55,022 bases of DNA. It comes from Candidatus Rubneribacter avistercoris (GTDB lineage: Bacteria > Actinomycetota > Coriobacteriia > Coriobacteriales > Eggerthellaceae). The position numbers and the translations under genes were made by a program. Below the pieces are notes generated by a model, which worked only from the letters and a program-made list of their open reading frames with translations, searched no databases and had not been told where the DNA came from. The stretch covers positions 1-55,022 of the forward strand of contig DXCU01000066.1 in assembly GCA_019115845.1 (NCBI GenBank). Direction: 5' to 3'. Numbering within the stretch: the first letter of the stretch is position 1; each line of letters starts with the position of its first letter. Positions 43,303-52,288 of this stretch are shown piece after piece.

Positions 43303-43884
43303 ATGCCGGACACCCGCAATGACCCTGGTTCCAGGCAAACCCCCACGGCGGGCGACGCCGAAGGGCTGCTGTCGTGGTTTTTCGACAAAGACTCTCAGGT
43401 GATGGCGGCTGCCCGCTACTGGCCGGCGTGCTGGGGCGGGCAGTTCCGCGTGGGCGAGGCGCGCTACGCGACCGAGGAGGACGTGCTCGACGCGCTTTCC
43501 GGCCCACTCGACCTCAACCTGTACTACGCCCTGTGCGACTGCGACCGCCTCGGCGGCGCGCTTCCCCTGTCCGAGATCGCCGCGCACGCCGGGGACGCCC
43601 CGTGGCTGGCCTCCCGCGCCGCCGAGTACATCGAGCAAGGCGGTGCCGTGTTCTACACCGAGGCCTATCCCGACGACTTCGACGAGTGCGAGCTTGCCGA
43701 GCTCGCAAAGGACCGCCCCGACCTCTTCACGGAGGAATCCGTGCGCGAGTACCCCCGGCTTCAGGCGGCCGTAAGCGCCTTGGGCGTAAAGGGCCGCAAC
43801 GGCGAGGCGGCCAGGCTCGCCAAGCTCCTGAACGAACATCCGCTTTCCACGCTTTCAACGGCGCATCGCGGGATCCCGCGTTAA
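43303..43884 (+). CDS. Hypothetical protein
   Basis: 193 residues, acidic, soluble; no family recognised. An N-terminal aromatic stretch (AARYWPACWGGQFRVGEARYATEEDVLDAL) is followed by mostly helical sequence ending in EAARLAKLLNEHPLSTLS. It contains a CDCD pair near residue 80. The ATG follows GGAGGG at 7 bases. It has its own GTTTGGCAA-box promoter and is followed by copy 2 of that promoter, so it is likely a single-gene unit. Confidence 0.65.
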   Translation: MPDTRNDPGSRQTPTAGDAEGLLSWFFDKDSQVMAAARYWPACWGGQFRVGEARYATEEDVLDALSGPLDLNLYYALCDCDRLGGALPLSEIAAHAGDAPWLASRAAEYIEQGGAVFYTEAYPDDFDECELAELAKDRPDLFTEESVREYPRLQAAVSALGVKGRNGEAARLAKLLNEHPLSTLSTAHRGIPR

Positions 43885-43943
43885 TCCCGCGCGCTGTTGG
43901 AAGGGTGGGAAGGGGGGCGTTCGCGTGCGGCGCGGGGGTTCCC

Positions 43944-43987
43944 GTTTGGCAACCCCCGTTCCTCTTCCCACCTGTCGTGCATACCAT
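43944..43987 (+). promoter_or_regulatory. GTTTGGCAA-box promoter, copy 2
   Basis: GTTTGGCAA at 43944-43952, then CCCCCGTTCC, then TACCAT at 43982-43987, again 38 bases from the box start. It precedes the small genes from 44023 on. Confidence 0.6.
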
Positions 43988-44022
43988 CTAAGCCATCTAC
44001 TCTCGGTGATTGGAGGTATGCC

Positions 44023-44199
44023 ATGCCCCTGTACGTTTTCCGTGGGACCGCCCGGCTCGATTACGAGGAGGCGAAGGCCCTCTGGGAGGCTATCTTCGCA
44101 TCCTACGATGCGGCCCGCGACTTCGCCAAGAAGGCCTCGGGTGCGCACTCGGGCGAAAACCCCAACGAGAGCGCCCGCGTCACCGGGCCGAGCCTGTAG
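44023..44199 (+). CDS. Small hypothetical protein
   Basis: 58 residues: a short beta-like start (PLYVFRGTARL), one predicted helix (DYEEAKALWEAIFASYDAARDFAKKA) and a polar tail. Its ribosome site TTGGAGG is well placed and it lies 35 bases past the GTTTGGCAA-box promoter, which supports a real gene. No family recognised. Confidence 0.55.
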   Translation: MPLYVFRGTARLDYEEAKALWEAIFASYDAARDFAKKASGAHSGENPNESARVTGPSL

Positions 44200-44208
44200 G
44201 GGGAACGT

Positions 44209-44745
44209 ATGGAAAGGGACTTCCGAAGCATCAGGGAGCACGCGCTCGCGGCCATCGACGAGCTTGCGGGCGCAGACGCGGACGAGCTTCTCGACGCGGT
44301 CGGCGAAGCGCTTGGCAACCCGTCCATGCCGCCGGCCGACACGCTCCATGCCCTCATCGACCTGCCATCCCCCCTATACGACCGGAAGGCGGCAGACGGC
44401 GAGGAGATCTGCGATGTGCGCTGGGTGCGCGATGATGTGGTGGCCGCCTACGAGCATTGCCAGGGCGTGAGGCTTGGCAGAGGCGATGCGGTCGTGGAGG
44501 ACTACATCGACGCGGTGGTGTCCGACATCGGCGATACCCTGCAGGACCGCTCGACCGAGTTCGGCTACGAGCTGATCTACGATTTCCTACCGGACTTCGA
44601 TACGTTCGCCAGGGAAAGCGTTGCGGCTGCGGAGAAGGAGCCGTCTGCCCGCAATGCCCGCGCCGCCGAGGCGGCCGCCCGGGCGAGTTCCCATCTGGAT
44701 GGCGCCCGCGCGCACGCAGCGTCTGCGACAAGACGGCTTTCCTAG
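44209..44745 (+). CDS. Hypothetical acidic helical protein
   Basis: 178 residues, strongly acidic, mainly helical. First helices: FRSIREHALAAIDELAGADADELLDAVGEAL; later VVEDYIDAVVSDIGDTLQDRSTEFGYELIYDFLPDF. The C-terminus is an Ala-rich helix with Arg. Acidic small ICE proteins sometimes mimic DNA (as in ArdA-type antirestriction), but no such motif is recognisable. It starts 10 bases after the 58-residue gene and ends 11 bases before the next. Confidence 0.6.
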   Translation: MERDFRSIREHALAAIDELAGADADELLDAVGEALGNPSMPPADTLHALIDLPSPLYDRKAADGEEICDVRWVRDDVVAAYEHCQGVRLGRGDAVVEDYIDAVVSDIGDTLQDRSTEFGYELIYDFLPDFDTFARESVAAAEKEPSARNARAAEAAARASSHLDGARAHAASATRRLS

Positions 44746-44755
44746 GAGGGGCCAC

Positions 44756-45538
44756 ATGGACAAGAGCAAGCTCATCGTCTTAAGCGAGCGCACGTCGCGC
44801 GGCTGGGGCGAGGACGCGAAAGACGCGCTGATCTACAACCTCGCCAACTCCGAGCTCATTGTCGCAAGCAACTTCGACGCCGCCACGATGAGCTGGAGTT
44901 CGGGCAGGTACTTCGCAGACGCAAACGCTGCCATCGCACATTTCCACGGCAACCCCGACCCGCGCTGGTCCATCCCGGGCTGCACCCCCGACGACGTGCT
45001 TGGACTCTACGGCGAGGAGCACGGGTTGTCGATAGACGACGCGCGGGGCATCGCCGATAGGGTGAACGCCGCCCTCGGCGCGGACGACGACCTTTTCAGA
45101 GACGAGCTCCACCGCCAAGTGACGGGCTACCGGGCGGCGACGCGCCACGCGCAGGAGACGGTCGCGGGAACGATGACGCTCGACTGCAACGGCTACGACT
45201 ACCTGCTGTGCGCCGACTCGCGCTCCGCGCCGACCGAGCATGCTGGGCGCGCGGCTTCGGAGGAGGCGTTCGCCGTCATCCGCTACTCCACCTCCATGAT
45301 AGAGGAGGCCATGGCCAAGGAGGGGATACCCCTCACGCAGCCCAACATCGCCTCCGTGCGGGAGCGCCTCGCCAAGGCCCTCATCGAGGACGCGCGCGAA
45401 AACGCGCCCATCGCCCTCAGGGAGGCGCTCGCCTACGCCAAGCCAACCCTGCTGCGCGACGCCGCCGCCGGTTTCGCCGCGAAAGCGTCGGCCGAGGATC
45501 GCGAGCACGCCCATGTCGCGAGCCTGCGCGCAAGGTAG
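44756..45538 (+). CDS. Hypothetical protein
   Basis: 260 residues, soluble. The N-terminal 60 residues are beta-like (KLIVLSERTSRGWGEDAKDALIYNL, then NFDAATMSWSSGRYF); the rest is helical with an Ala/Glu/Arg-rich C-terminus. No family recognised. The ATG follows CTAGGAGGGG. It ends 30 bases before the giant methylase-helicase frame, so it may belong to the same transcript. Confidence 0.6.
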   Translation: MDKSKLIVLSERTSRGWGEDAKDALIYNLANSELIVASNFDAATMSWSSGRYFADANAAIAHFHGNPDPRWSIPGCTPDDVLGLYGEEHGLSIDDARGIADRVNAALGADDDLFRDELHRQVTGYRAATRHAQETVAGTMTLDCNGYDYLLCADSRSAPTEHAGRAASEEAFAVIRYSTSMIEEAMAKEGIPLTQPNIASVRERLAKALIEDARENAPIALREALAYAKPTLLRDAAAGFAAKASAEDREHAHVASLRAR

Positions 45539-45568
45539 CCGCCCCGATGCAGAAAGGAGGGTCCCGCC

Positions 45569-48500
45569 ATGCCGTCGACCCCTTACCCCGACCTGTCCCG
45601 AACCAGCATGCTGCCCATCTCGTGGGACACCGAAGGATCCAGGGCGCTTGGCGGGCTGCCCTACGCCAAGATGGCCCCGGCCGGCGGCGGGACGGAGCGG
45701 GTCTGCCTTGTGAACGCCTCCCTGCTGCCCGCGTCCTCGGCGCAGAGGATGCGCTACGCGCTCGGCGCGTTCGGCCCGTCCATGGTCGCCGACGCGGGGG
45801 CCGACGTCCTCGCGATCTCGGCGGGAAGCCCGGCGTTCTCGGCCCTGCAATGGGTCGATCAAGGAATCCGCGAGGCCGCGATGGCCGATCCCGCCGAGAA
45901 CCCCGCCCGCCTCGGGAAGGCGGCATGGACGGCCTCCCTGCGCGGGAGTCTGCGGAAAAGCGCGCCCCGCGTGCTGCGCCAGATGCCCGATCCCCTGGCC
46001 AGCGCGCCGGCCAGGCCGCGCCGAACGGTCCGAAGGACCGCCGTCGCCGAGGGGCAGCTCGGCCTGTTCGACCCGCCGGCAAGCTCCGAGTCCGCCGCGA
46101 ACGGCGTTGACGAAACCCGAGGCATTGACAATAATGATAGATTAGGGGAGGTTTTATCTAGCTCCCCAACCGCCGTCAACGTAGAAAAGGAGGCAGGCCA
46201 TGGCAACCTTCGCGACGAAGCGCCCGTTCAGCGGCGTGAGGCAGATGAAATACGAGCAGCTTCTGGAGACGAACCCCGCATGGGTGAAGAAGGCGGACCC
46301 CGAGGAGCTGGAGGAGTACCTGAAGCAGGTGGAGCAGCGCTGGGCGGCCCGGACGAGCGAGATCTTGGAGCAGCTCATGGAGCGCAACGACATGGGGCCG
46401 GGCAAGACGCATCAGGGCGACCAGTACTTCTTCGACCGCATCGGGATGCTGGAAGAGCAGGCCAAAGAGCAGGCGACGGCCGAGGCGCTGGCCTAGAGGG
46501 AATCGAGTCCCAGCGGGCGACCGGACCCCTCGACCGCGCCCGCAAGAACGTCGCGGCCATCCGCATCGCCAAAGCGCTCTTATCCGAGGGGCGCGAGCCT
46601 GCGGGCGAGGAGGCCGCGACGCTTGCGGCCTACTCCGGATGGGGCGGTGCCGCCGATGCCTTCCGCGAGAACTACGAGGGTGCGGGACTCCCCGGCTTCT
46701 CGCAGGTGAACGGCGAGCTTCGCGAGCTTTTGTCCGAGGACGAGTACGCCGAGGCGCGAGCCAGCACCCTCACGGCGTTCTACACCCCCGCCTCGGTCGC
46801 CCGCGCCATGCACGGGGCGCTCGCGGCCATGGGCTTCGGCGCGGCGCGCAAGGGGGCCTCCAAGGCGGACCGCGTGCTGGAACCGGGGTGCGGCACAGGC
46901 AACTTCATGGCCGTGTCCGACGCCATGGGGCTCGGGTTCTCCTACGACGGCATTGAGGTCGACCGAGTCTCCGCGACCATCGCCGGCCACCTCCACCCGC
47001 TCGACCATGTGGTGAACGCGGGATTCGAGGAGTGCTACGTCTCGTCGGATTCCTACGACGCGGTGGTAGGCAACGTCCCCTACTCCGATGCCATCGCGCT
47101 CGACGGCATCGACGGGCGCGAAAGTGTCCCCATCCACGACTGGTTCATCCAGAAGAGCGTGGACGCGCTGCGCCCCGGAGGCGTGGCGATCCTGCTCACG
47201 AGCCGCCATACCATGGACAAGGCGGGAGAGGCCGCGAGGCGTTGGATCGCCCAACGCGCCGAACTCGTCGGCATGGCCCGCCTGCCGGAGGAGACCTTCG
47301 CGCGGCAAGCGGGCACCGAGGCGGTGTCCGACGTGCTCGTGTTCCGCAAACGGGCCGAGGTCGTGCCCGACCCGCAGGATGCATGGGTGCGGACAGCCAC
47401 TTTGGACGCGCCGGACAGCTCCTCCGTGCCGGTGAACGCATGGCTGCTCGACCACCCCGAGTGCGTCATCGGGAATCCGACCCTGGAGCTTGGACGCTAC
47501 GGGTACTCCTACAGTCTCAGAAGCGGCCTTGACGCCGATGAGATTGGCAAGCGGCTCTCCGAGGTGCTGTCGGCCCAGGTCTTAGGGCTTGCGCGCGCCC
47601 ACGACGAGTTGGGCCGGCGGGCCGAGGAGCCGGTGTGCGCCGTCTTGCCGAAGGACGGCGGCAACGCCCTCGAGTACATGCTGGATGGCTCCGGCCAGCT
47701 CTGGTACGGCGACGGGGAGACGGTGGAGGCCGTCGCGCTACCGCCTGCGGACGCCGAGCGGCTCGCCGCCATGGTGCGCCTGCGCGACAACCTGCGCGGG
47801 CTGCTTTCTTTCGAGCGAGAGTGCTCTGATGATGCGCTCGTCGGCGAGCGCATCATTGAACTTGACGCGCGCTATGACGAGTTCGTCGGGCGGTTCGGGC
47901 GCATCTCGGACAGGAAGAACCGCTCGCTTTGGGGGCAGCGCAGCGACTACAGCATCTCGCTTCTGAGAAACACCGAGGTCACGGACTCCCTCGGACGGTT
48001 TGTCTCGAAAAGTGACATCCTCTCCCGGCGCGTTCAGTCCCCGGCGCGGGCACTGCCCGAGCGCGTGGACGACGTCCGGGACGCCCTCGCCATCTCGCTC
48101 GACCAGACGGGCGGCGTGGACATGGCCCTTATCGCCCGCCTCTGCGGGATGGCGGAGGCAGACGCTGCCGAGGCGCTCGGGGACGCCTTGGTGCGAGACC
48201 CCGACACGCGCAAGCCCCTCCTTGCCGAGGCGTACCTCTCAGGAGACGTACTTGACAAGCTCGACCACGTGGACGTGCTCCTCGACGAGGCCGAGTGCGG
48301 CGGGCTGCGCGCACGCCGCGCCGCCTGGATTGAAGTCTGCGGGGTTGCCGGCGTGGAGGAGACGCTTCGCGAAGAGGTCGCCGACGACGGGTTCAAGAAG
48401 GAGATGAACAAGGTCGGCGGCGCGTGGAACGCCTTCTGCGACCCACTCCATGCCAAGGTTGCCGTCGACACCGACGCCGCCGAGGAGGCCTCACTCGCCC

Positions 48501-51500
48501 GGTTCAGGCGGGGCAACTACGGCTGGAGATTGTCCTCGACCGTGATGGGGCTCACCGATGACCTGAAGCCGGGCTGCGTCCTCCTGGATGGCGAGGGGGC
48601 TCCGCAAGGGCTCTGGAAGCGGTACTGCTTGGCCGCGCAGATGAGCGACTACCGCAGCGGCGTGTCGATGGCAGCGCAGGTGCAGCTCGTGCGCGCCGCA
48701 GCGCTCGCCCCGCGAGATACGGTCTCCGACGAGGCTCTTGCGGCGCTGATCGCCGAGAGGGCGCTTGTCGGAAAGCGAGCCGTTGCCGAGGCGCTCTCCG
48801 ACATGCTCCCCAACATCGACGTGCCGGGCGAGCAGGCCCTTCTTAACCTGAGAGGCAACGCCGCCGAGAGAAACGCCCTCGCGCTGCCGCTCGCGCGCGC
48901 TCTGCGCGAGGACCCCGACGTGCTCGACTACCTGCTGCTCGCCTCCGAGCGGCGCGACAGGCAGGTGGCCGAGGAGGCCGGGCGGCGCGGCAGCTTGGGC
49001 TATGGCTACCGCTACGGCGCGGGCGACGATGAGGGGTTTCTTGAAGCCGATGCGGCAGGCCTTGCCTCCTTCAAGCGCGAACGCGATGCGTTCGAGCAAG
49101 CACACCCTGTCGAGATCGACCGCGAGCGCGTGGCCGAGCTTCGCTCCCTGCGCACGCGCCTGCGCCAGGCCGCGCCCGCGCGCCTTGAGCCGTCGGAGAT
49201 AGGCATCGGCCTCGGCGCGCCGTGGGTGCCACCCGCTATCTACTTCCAGTTCGCCGCTGAGACCTTCGGTTTCGCGGCCGCCGCGAGCGCCGGGGCCGCC
49301 TCCGAGACGTCGGTGTCGAAGTGGGAGCTCTCCCGCTCCGACGGGACGGGGACCTGGCGCTTCAACCGTTCGGGAGCGCCCGAGCTGATGCCGGACGTGC
49401 TGCGCGCCTTCGGCACCGCCGAGATGAACCCGATAGCCCTCATGGAATCCGCCATGAACGGGTCGGTCATCAACATCACCAAGCCCGACCCGAACCCGCC
49501 CGCCGACAAACCCGACGCGCGCGTGAAGGACCCCGCTGCGACCGCCGCCGCCTACCGGGCGAGGGAGGTCGTCGACAAGGCGTTCAAGGACTGGGCGTTC
49601 GCCGATCCGGAGCGCGCCCGCAAGCTCGCGGACCTCTACAACCGCCGCTTCAACAACCTCGCCCCGCGCCGCTACGACGGCGGCTACCTCACGTTGCCCG
49701 GGTCCAACCCGGAGATCCGCCTCCGCCCGCACCAGAGGGACGCTGTGGCCCGCATCCTGCAATCGGACGAGGGCACGCTCGTGGCCCACTCGGTTGGTGC
49801 CGGCAAGACCTTCGCAGGGGTGGCAGCCGTCTACGAGGCGCGTCGCATCGGAAAGGCGTCAAAGCCGCTTGTCGTGGTGCCCAACCACCTCACCGAGCAG
49901 TGGGCGGGCGACTTCCTGCGCCTCTACCCCGGTGCGCGCGTGCTCTACATGACGAGGTCCGACATGGGCAGCCAGGACGCCACCAGGGCCTTCTGGGGCC
50001 GAGCCGCCACGGGTGATTGGGACGCGGTCATCGTGGGGCAGTCGCGCTTCGACATGCTGGGGCTGTCGCATGAGCGCAAGGAGGCCGCCTTGACGCGCAG
50101 AATCGAGGAGATAGAGACATCCATCGCCCTTTCCAGAGGCAATGGCAACGACTTCTCCGTCAAGCAGCTGGAGCAGATGCGCAAGCGCGTCGAGCGCCAG
50201 CTCGACAAGCTGCGCAGCGGCAACCGCACGGCCGGCGTGTCGTTCGAGGAGGTCGGTTTCGACTTCCTGCTCGTTGACGAGGCCCACGGCTACAAGAACC
50301 TCGCCGTCGTCGGGAGGAGCGTGGCGGGCATGTCGTCAACCTCGTCCCAGAAGTGCGAGAACCTCATCGACATATGCGACTGGATGCGCGAGCAGGGAAA
50401 AGGCGGCAACATCGTGTTTGCGACGGGCACGCCCGTGTCCAACACCATGAGCGAGCTCTACAATATGGAGCGCTACCTCGCGCCCGGCCTGCTTACGTCA
50501 CAGGGTGTGTTCTACTTCTCCGACTGGGCGCAGAGCTTCGGCGAGACGATGCAGTCGGTGGAGGTGAAGCCCGAGGGCAAAGGGTTCCAGGTCAAGGAGA
50601 GGTTCGCCAGGTTCCACAACCTGCCCGAGCTCATGAGTTCCTTCCACTCCTTCGCCGACATCATGACGGCCGACGACCTTGATTTGGACGTGCCCGAGGT
50701 CGTATCGGAGACGGTCGCCATCCCCTGCACCGACGAGCAGCGCCACCTCGTCGAGCTTCTGTCGATGCGCGCCGAGGACATCCGGCGGGGCGGCGTGGAC
50801 CCTGCGGTGGACAACCTCCTGAAGATCACCTCCGAAGGCAGGGCGCTCGCCCTGTCCCCAAGGCTTATGGAGGGCATCGGCGAGGACGAGGCGTCCTACG
50901 GCGGCGAGCAGGGAAAGCTCTCCGCCTGCGCCGAGAACGTGCTGCGCGTGTGGGAGGAGACCGCTGCCGAGCGGGGCGCGCAGCTCGTGTTCTGCGACAC
51001 CTCGACGCCCGGGAGGAAGGCGTGGAACGTCTACGACGAGGTGAAGGCGCAGCTTGTGGCCATGGGCGTGCCCGAGGGGCAGATCGCCTTCGTCCACGAC
51101 GCCGGCAACGACCCCAAGCGGCGCGACGAGCTGTTCGAGAGGGTCAACGACGGCGAGGTGCGCGTGCTGTTCGGCTCCACGCAGAAGCTCGGCACCGGCA
51201 CCAACGTCCAGAAGCGCCTCGCGGCCATCCACGACCTCGATTGCCCGTGGCGTCCCGCCGATCTGGATCAGCGCTTGGGCCGCATACAGCGGCAGGGGAA
51301 CATGTTCAAGGAGGTGCGCGATTTCCGCTACGTCACCACGGGCACCTTCGACTCCTACCTTTACCAGACCGTCGAGCGCAAGCAGCGCTTCATCAGCCAG
51401 GTGTTCACGAACAAGAACCCGGCTCGCTCGGGCGACGATCTGGACGAGACGGTGCTCGACTACGCGACCATCAAGGCGGTGGCGTCGGGCGACCCCGCCG

Positions 51501-52288
51501 TGCGGGAGAGGCTGCTCAAGGAAAACCGCCTCTCCGAGCTGGAGCTACAGCGGCAGGGATGGGCGCGCGGCGTCGAGGCGGCGCGCGCCGACGCCGCCTG
51601 CAAGTACGCGCCGATGGTTGAGACCCTCTCTGCCCGGGCGCGCGAGGTAGCCGAGGACGAGCAGGCCTTCAAGGCCGCCCTCTCCCGCATCCGGAGAGAC
51701 AACGCGGCCGGATCGGGAGCCTGCGACGTGGAGGTGGGCGGGCGGCGCTTCTTCGAGAAAGCCCCTGCGGTACGCGCTATCCTCGACGCCAGGCTAAGGA
51801 TGCGCTCCGAGGGAACCTACGAGCTCGGCACCTACTACGGGCTTGGCCTGTCTCTCGATATCGACCGCGAGCTCACGGCGTACCTCGCCGTCTCGGGCGC
51901 GCACCGCCATCTGAGCGGCAAGGTCCTCTCCGCTCAGCTGACCGGCTCCGAGACCTGCCTGCGGCAGGCCGAGCGCGTCGTGGAGGGCGTGGCCGAGGGG
52001 CTTGCCAAGTGCGAGGAGCGGCTCGCCGGCGCACAAGAGAAGCTCGCCGCCGCCGAGAAGGCCGCGTGCGAGACTTGGGAGTTCCAAGCGGAGTACGACG
52101 CGCTCAAGTCCGAGCTCGCGCAGGCCCCCGGCTTGGGGGAGGGTCCCGAGCCGCAGCGCCAAGCGCCCGAGGAGGCCCCCGCCGCATCGTGCGCCGACAA
52201 CCGCGCCGCCGCCGAGAGGTTCCTAGACGAGACCGCGCCCCGCACCGTTGCCGAGGCGGCTGCGGCGGCAGCACGCAGAAGCCTCTGA
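45569..52288 (+). CDS. Giant N6 DNA methylase plus SNF2/DEAD-type helicase, with an overprinted insert
   Basis: 2,239 codons. Residues 1-185 are a unique N-terminal part ending in GQLGLFDPP, a linker motif of ICE helicases. Residues about 186-310 read like out-of-frame sequence (Gly/Arg/Ala-rich) and coincide with the nested gene at 46200-46496. From about 311 the classic protein resumes: DRARKNVAAIRIAKALL, YSGWGG, SAM motif EPGCGTGNF near 440, catalytic NVPY near 500, Walker A SVGAGKTF near 1408, DEAH box LLVDEAHGY near 1570, ATGTPVSNT near 1618, QRLGRIQRQG near 1900, and a helical tail. No ATG, GTG or TTG lies in frame between 46499 and about 46800, so the helicase part must be read through from upstream. 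The ATG at 45569 follows AGAAAGGAGG. Confidence 0.85.
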   Translation: MPSTPYPDLSRTSMLPISWDTEGSRALGGLPYAKMAPAGGGTERVCLVNASLLPASSAQRMRYALGAFGPSMVADAGADVLAISAGSPAFSALQWVDQGIREAAMADPAENPARLGKAAWTASLRGSLRKSAPRVLRQMPDPLASAPARPRRTVRRTAVAEGQLGLFDPPASSESAANGVDETRGIDNNDRLGEVLSSSPTAVNVEKEAGHGNLRDEAPVQRREADEIRAASGDEPRMGEEGGPRGAGGVPEAGGAALGGPDERDLGAAHGAQRHGAGQDASGRPVLLRPHRDAGRAGQRAGDGRGAGLEGIESQRATGPLDRARKNVAAIRIAKALLSEGREPAGEEAATLAAYSGWGGAADAFRENYEGAGLPGFSQVNGELRELLSEDEYAEARASTLTAFYTPASVARAMHGALAAMGFGAARKGASKADRVLEPGCGTGNFMAVSDAMGLGFSYDGIEVDRVSATIAGHLHPLDHVVNAGFEECYVSSDSYDAVVGNVPYSDAIALDGIDGRESVPIHDWFIQKSVDALRPGGVAILLTSRHTMDKAGEAARRWIAQRAELVGMARLPEETFARQAGTEAVSDVLVFRKRAEVVPDPQDAWVRTATLDAPDSSSVPVNAWLLDHPECVIGNPTLELGRYGYSYSLRSGLDADEIGKRLSEVLSAQVLGLARAHDELGRRAEEPVCAVLPKDGGNALEYMLDGSGQLWYGDGETVEAVALPPADAERLAAMVRLRDNLRGLLSFERECSDDALVGERIIELDARYDEFVGRFGRISDRKNRSLWGQRSDYSISLLRNTEVTDSLGRFVSKSDILSRRVQSPARALPERVDDVRDALAISLDQTGGVDMALIARLCGMAEADAAEALGDALVRDPDTRKPLLAEAYLSGDVLDKLDHVDVLLDEAECGGLRARRAAWIEVCGVAGVEETLREEVADDGFKKEMNKVGGAWNAFCDPLHAKVAVDTDAAEEASLARFRRGNYGWRLSSTVMGLTDDLKPGCVLLDGEGAPQGLWKRYCLAAQMSDYRSGVSMAAQVQLVRAAALAPRDTVSDEALAALIAERALVGKRAVAEALSDMLPNIDVPGEQALLNLRGNAAERNALALPLARALREDPDVLDYLLLASERRDRQVAEEAGRRGSLGYGYRYGAGDDEGFLEADAAGLASFKRERDAFEQAHPVEIDRERVAELRSLRTRLRQAAPARLEPSEIGIGLGAPWVPPAIYFQFAAETFGFAAAASAGAASETSVSKWELSRSDGTGTWRFNRSGAPELMPDVLRAFGTAEMNPIALMESAMNGSVINITKPDPNPPADKPDARVKDPAATAAAYRAREVVDKAFKDWAFADPERARKLADLYNRRFNNLAPRRYDGGYLTLPGSNPEIRLRPHQRDAVARILQSDEGTLVAHSVGAGKTFAGVAAVYEARRIGKASKPLVVVPNHLTEQWAGDFLRLYPGARVLYMTRSDMGSQDATRAFWGRAATGDWDAVIVGQSRFDMLGLSHERKEAALTRRIEEIETSIALSRGNGNDFSVKQLEQMRKRVERQLDKLRSGNRTAGVSFEEVGFDFLLVDEAHGYKNLAVVGRSVAGMSSTSSQKCENLIDICDWMREQGKGGNIVFATGTPVSNTMSELYNMERYLAPGLLTSQGVFYFSDWAQSFGETMQSVEVKPEGKGFQVKERFARFHNLPELMSSFHSFADIMTADDLDLDVPEVVSETVAIPCTDEQRHLVELLSMRAEDIRRGGVDPAVDNLLKITSEGRALALSPRLMEGIGEDEASYGGEQGKLSACAENVLRVWEETAAERGAQLVFCDTSTPGRKAWNVYDEVKAQLVAMGVPEGQIAFVHDAGNDPKRRDELFERVNDGEVRVLFGSTQKLGTGTNVQKRLAAIHDLDCPWRPADLDQRLGRIQRQGNMFKEVRDFRYVTTGTFDSYLYQTVERKQRFISQVFTNKNPARSGDDLDETVLDYATIKAVASGDPAVRERLLKENRLSELELQRQGWARGVEAARADAACKYAPMVETLSARAREVAEDEQAFKAALSRIRRDNAAGSGACDVEVGGRRFFEKAPAVRAILDARLRMRSEGTYELGTYYGLGLSLDIDRELTAYLAVSGAHRHLSGKVLSAQLTGSETCLRQAERVVEGVAEGLAKCEERLAGAQEKLAAAEKAACETWEFQAEYDALKSELAQAPGLGEGPEPQRQAPEEAPAASCADNRAAAERFLDETAPRTVAEAAAAAARRSL
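46107..46135 (+). promoter_or_regulatory. Promoter of the nested 98-codon gene
   Basis: TTGACG at 46107-46112, a 17-base spacer, and AATAAT at 46130-46135: near-consensus and in an AT-rich island inside the giant reading frame. The leader has a small hairpin (GGGGAG 46145-46150, CTCCCC 46162-46167) before the AAAAGGAGG ribosome site. Confidence 0.65.
46200..46496 (+). CDS. Nested 98-residue protein, possibly TnpV-like
   Basis: Lies wholly inside the methylase-helicase frame but in another frame (+1). It has its own promoter, the ribosome site AAAAGGAGG 8 bases before ATG 46200, and a stop at 46494-46496. The product is a plausible helical protein (KYEQLLETNPAWVKKADPEE, EQRWAARTSEILEQLMERND, QGDQYFFDRIGMLEEQAKEQ) with normal composition, unlike the overlapping giant frame. 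It faintly recalls TnpV, a small protein of Tn4451-type elements; that match is uncertain. Function unknown. Confidence 0.6.
   Translation: MATFATKRPFSGVRQMKYEQLLETNPAWVKKADPEELEEYLKQVEQRWAARTSEILEQLMERNDMGPGKTHQGDQYFFDRIGMLEEQAKEQATAEALA

Noticed and set aside
44209..44745. ArdA-type DNA-mimic antirestriction protein
   Set aside because: Acidic and helical, but none of the conserved ArdA segments is visible, so it is left as hypothetical.
46200..46496. Programmed frameshift joining the nested ORF to the helicase
   Set aside because: The end of the nested ORF (CTGGCCTAGAGG) has no slippery heptamer or obvious downstream structure. It is not excluded, but not supported.
48491..49789. 432-codon minus-strand frame inside the methylase-helicase gene
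   Set aside because: Typical antisense composition; the plus strand encodes conserved helicase sequence with all motifs.
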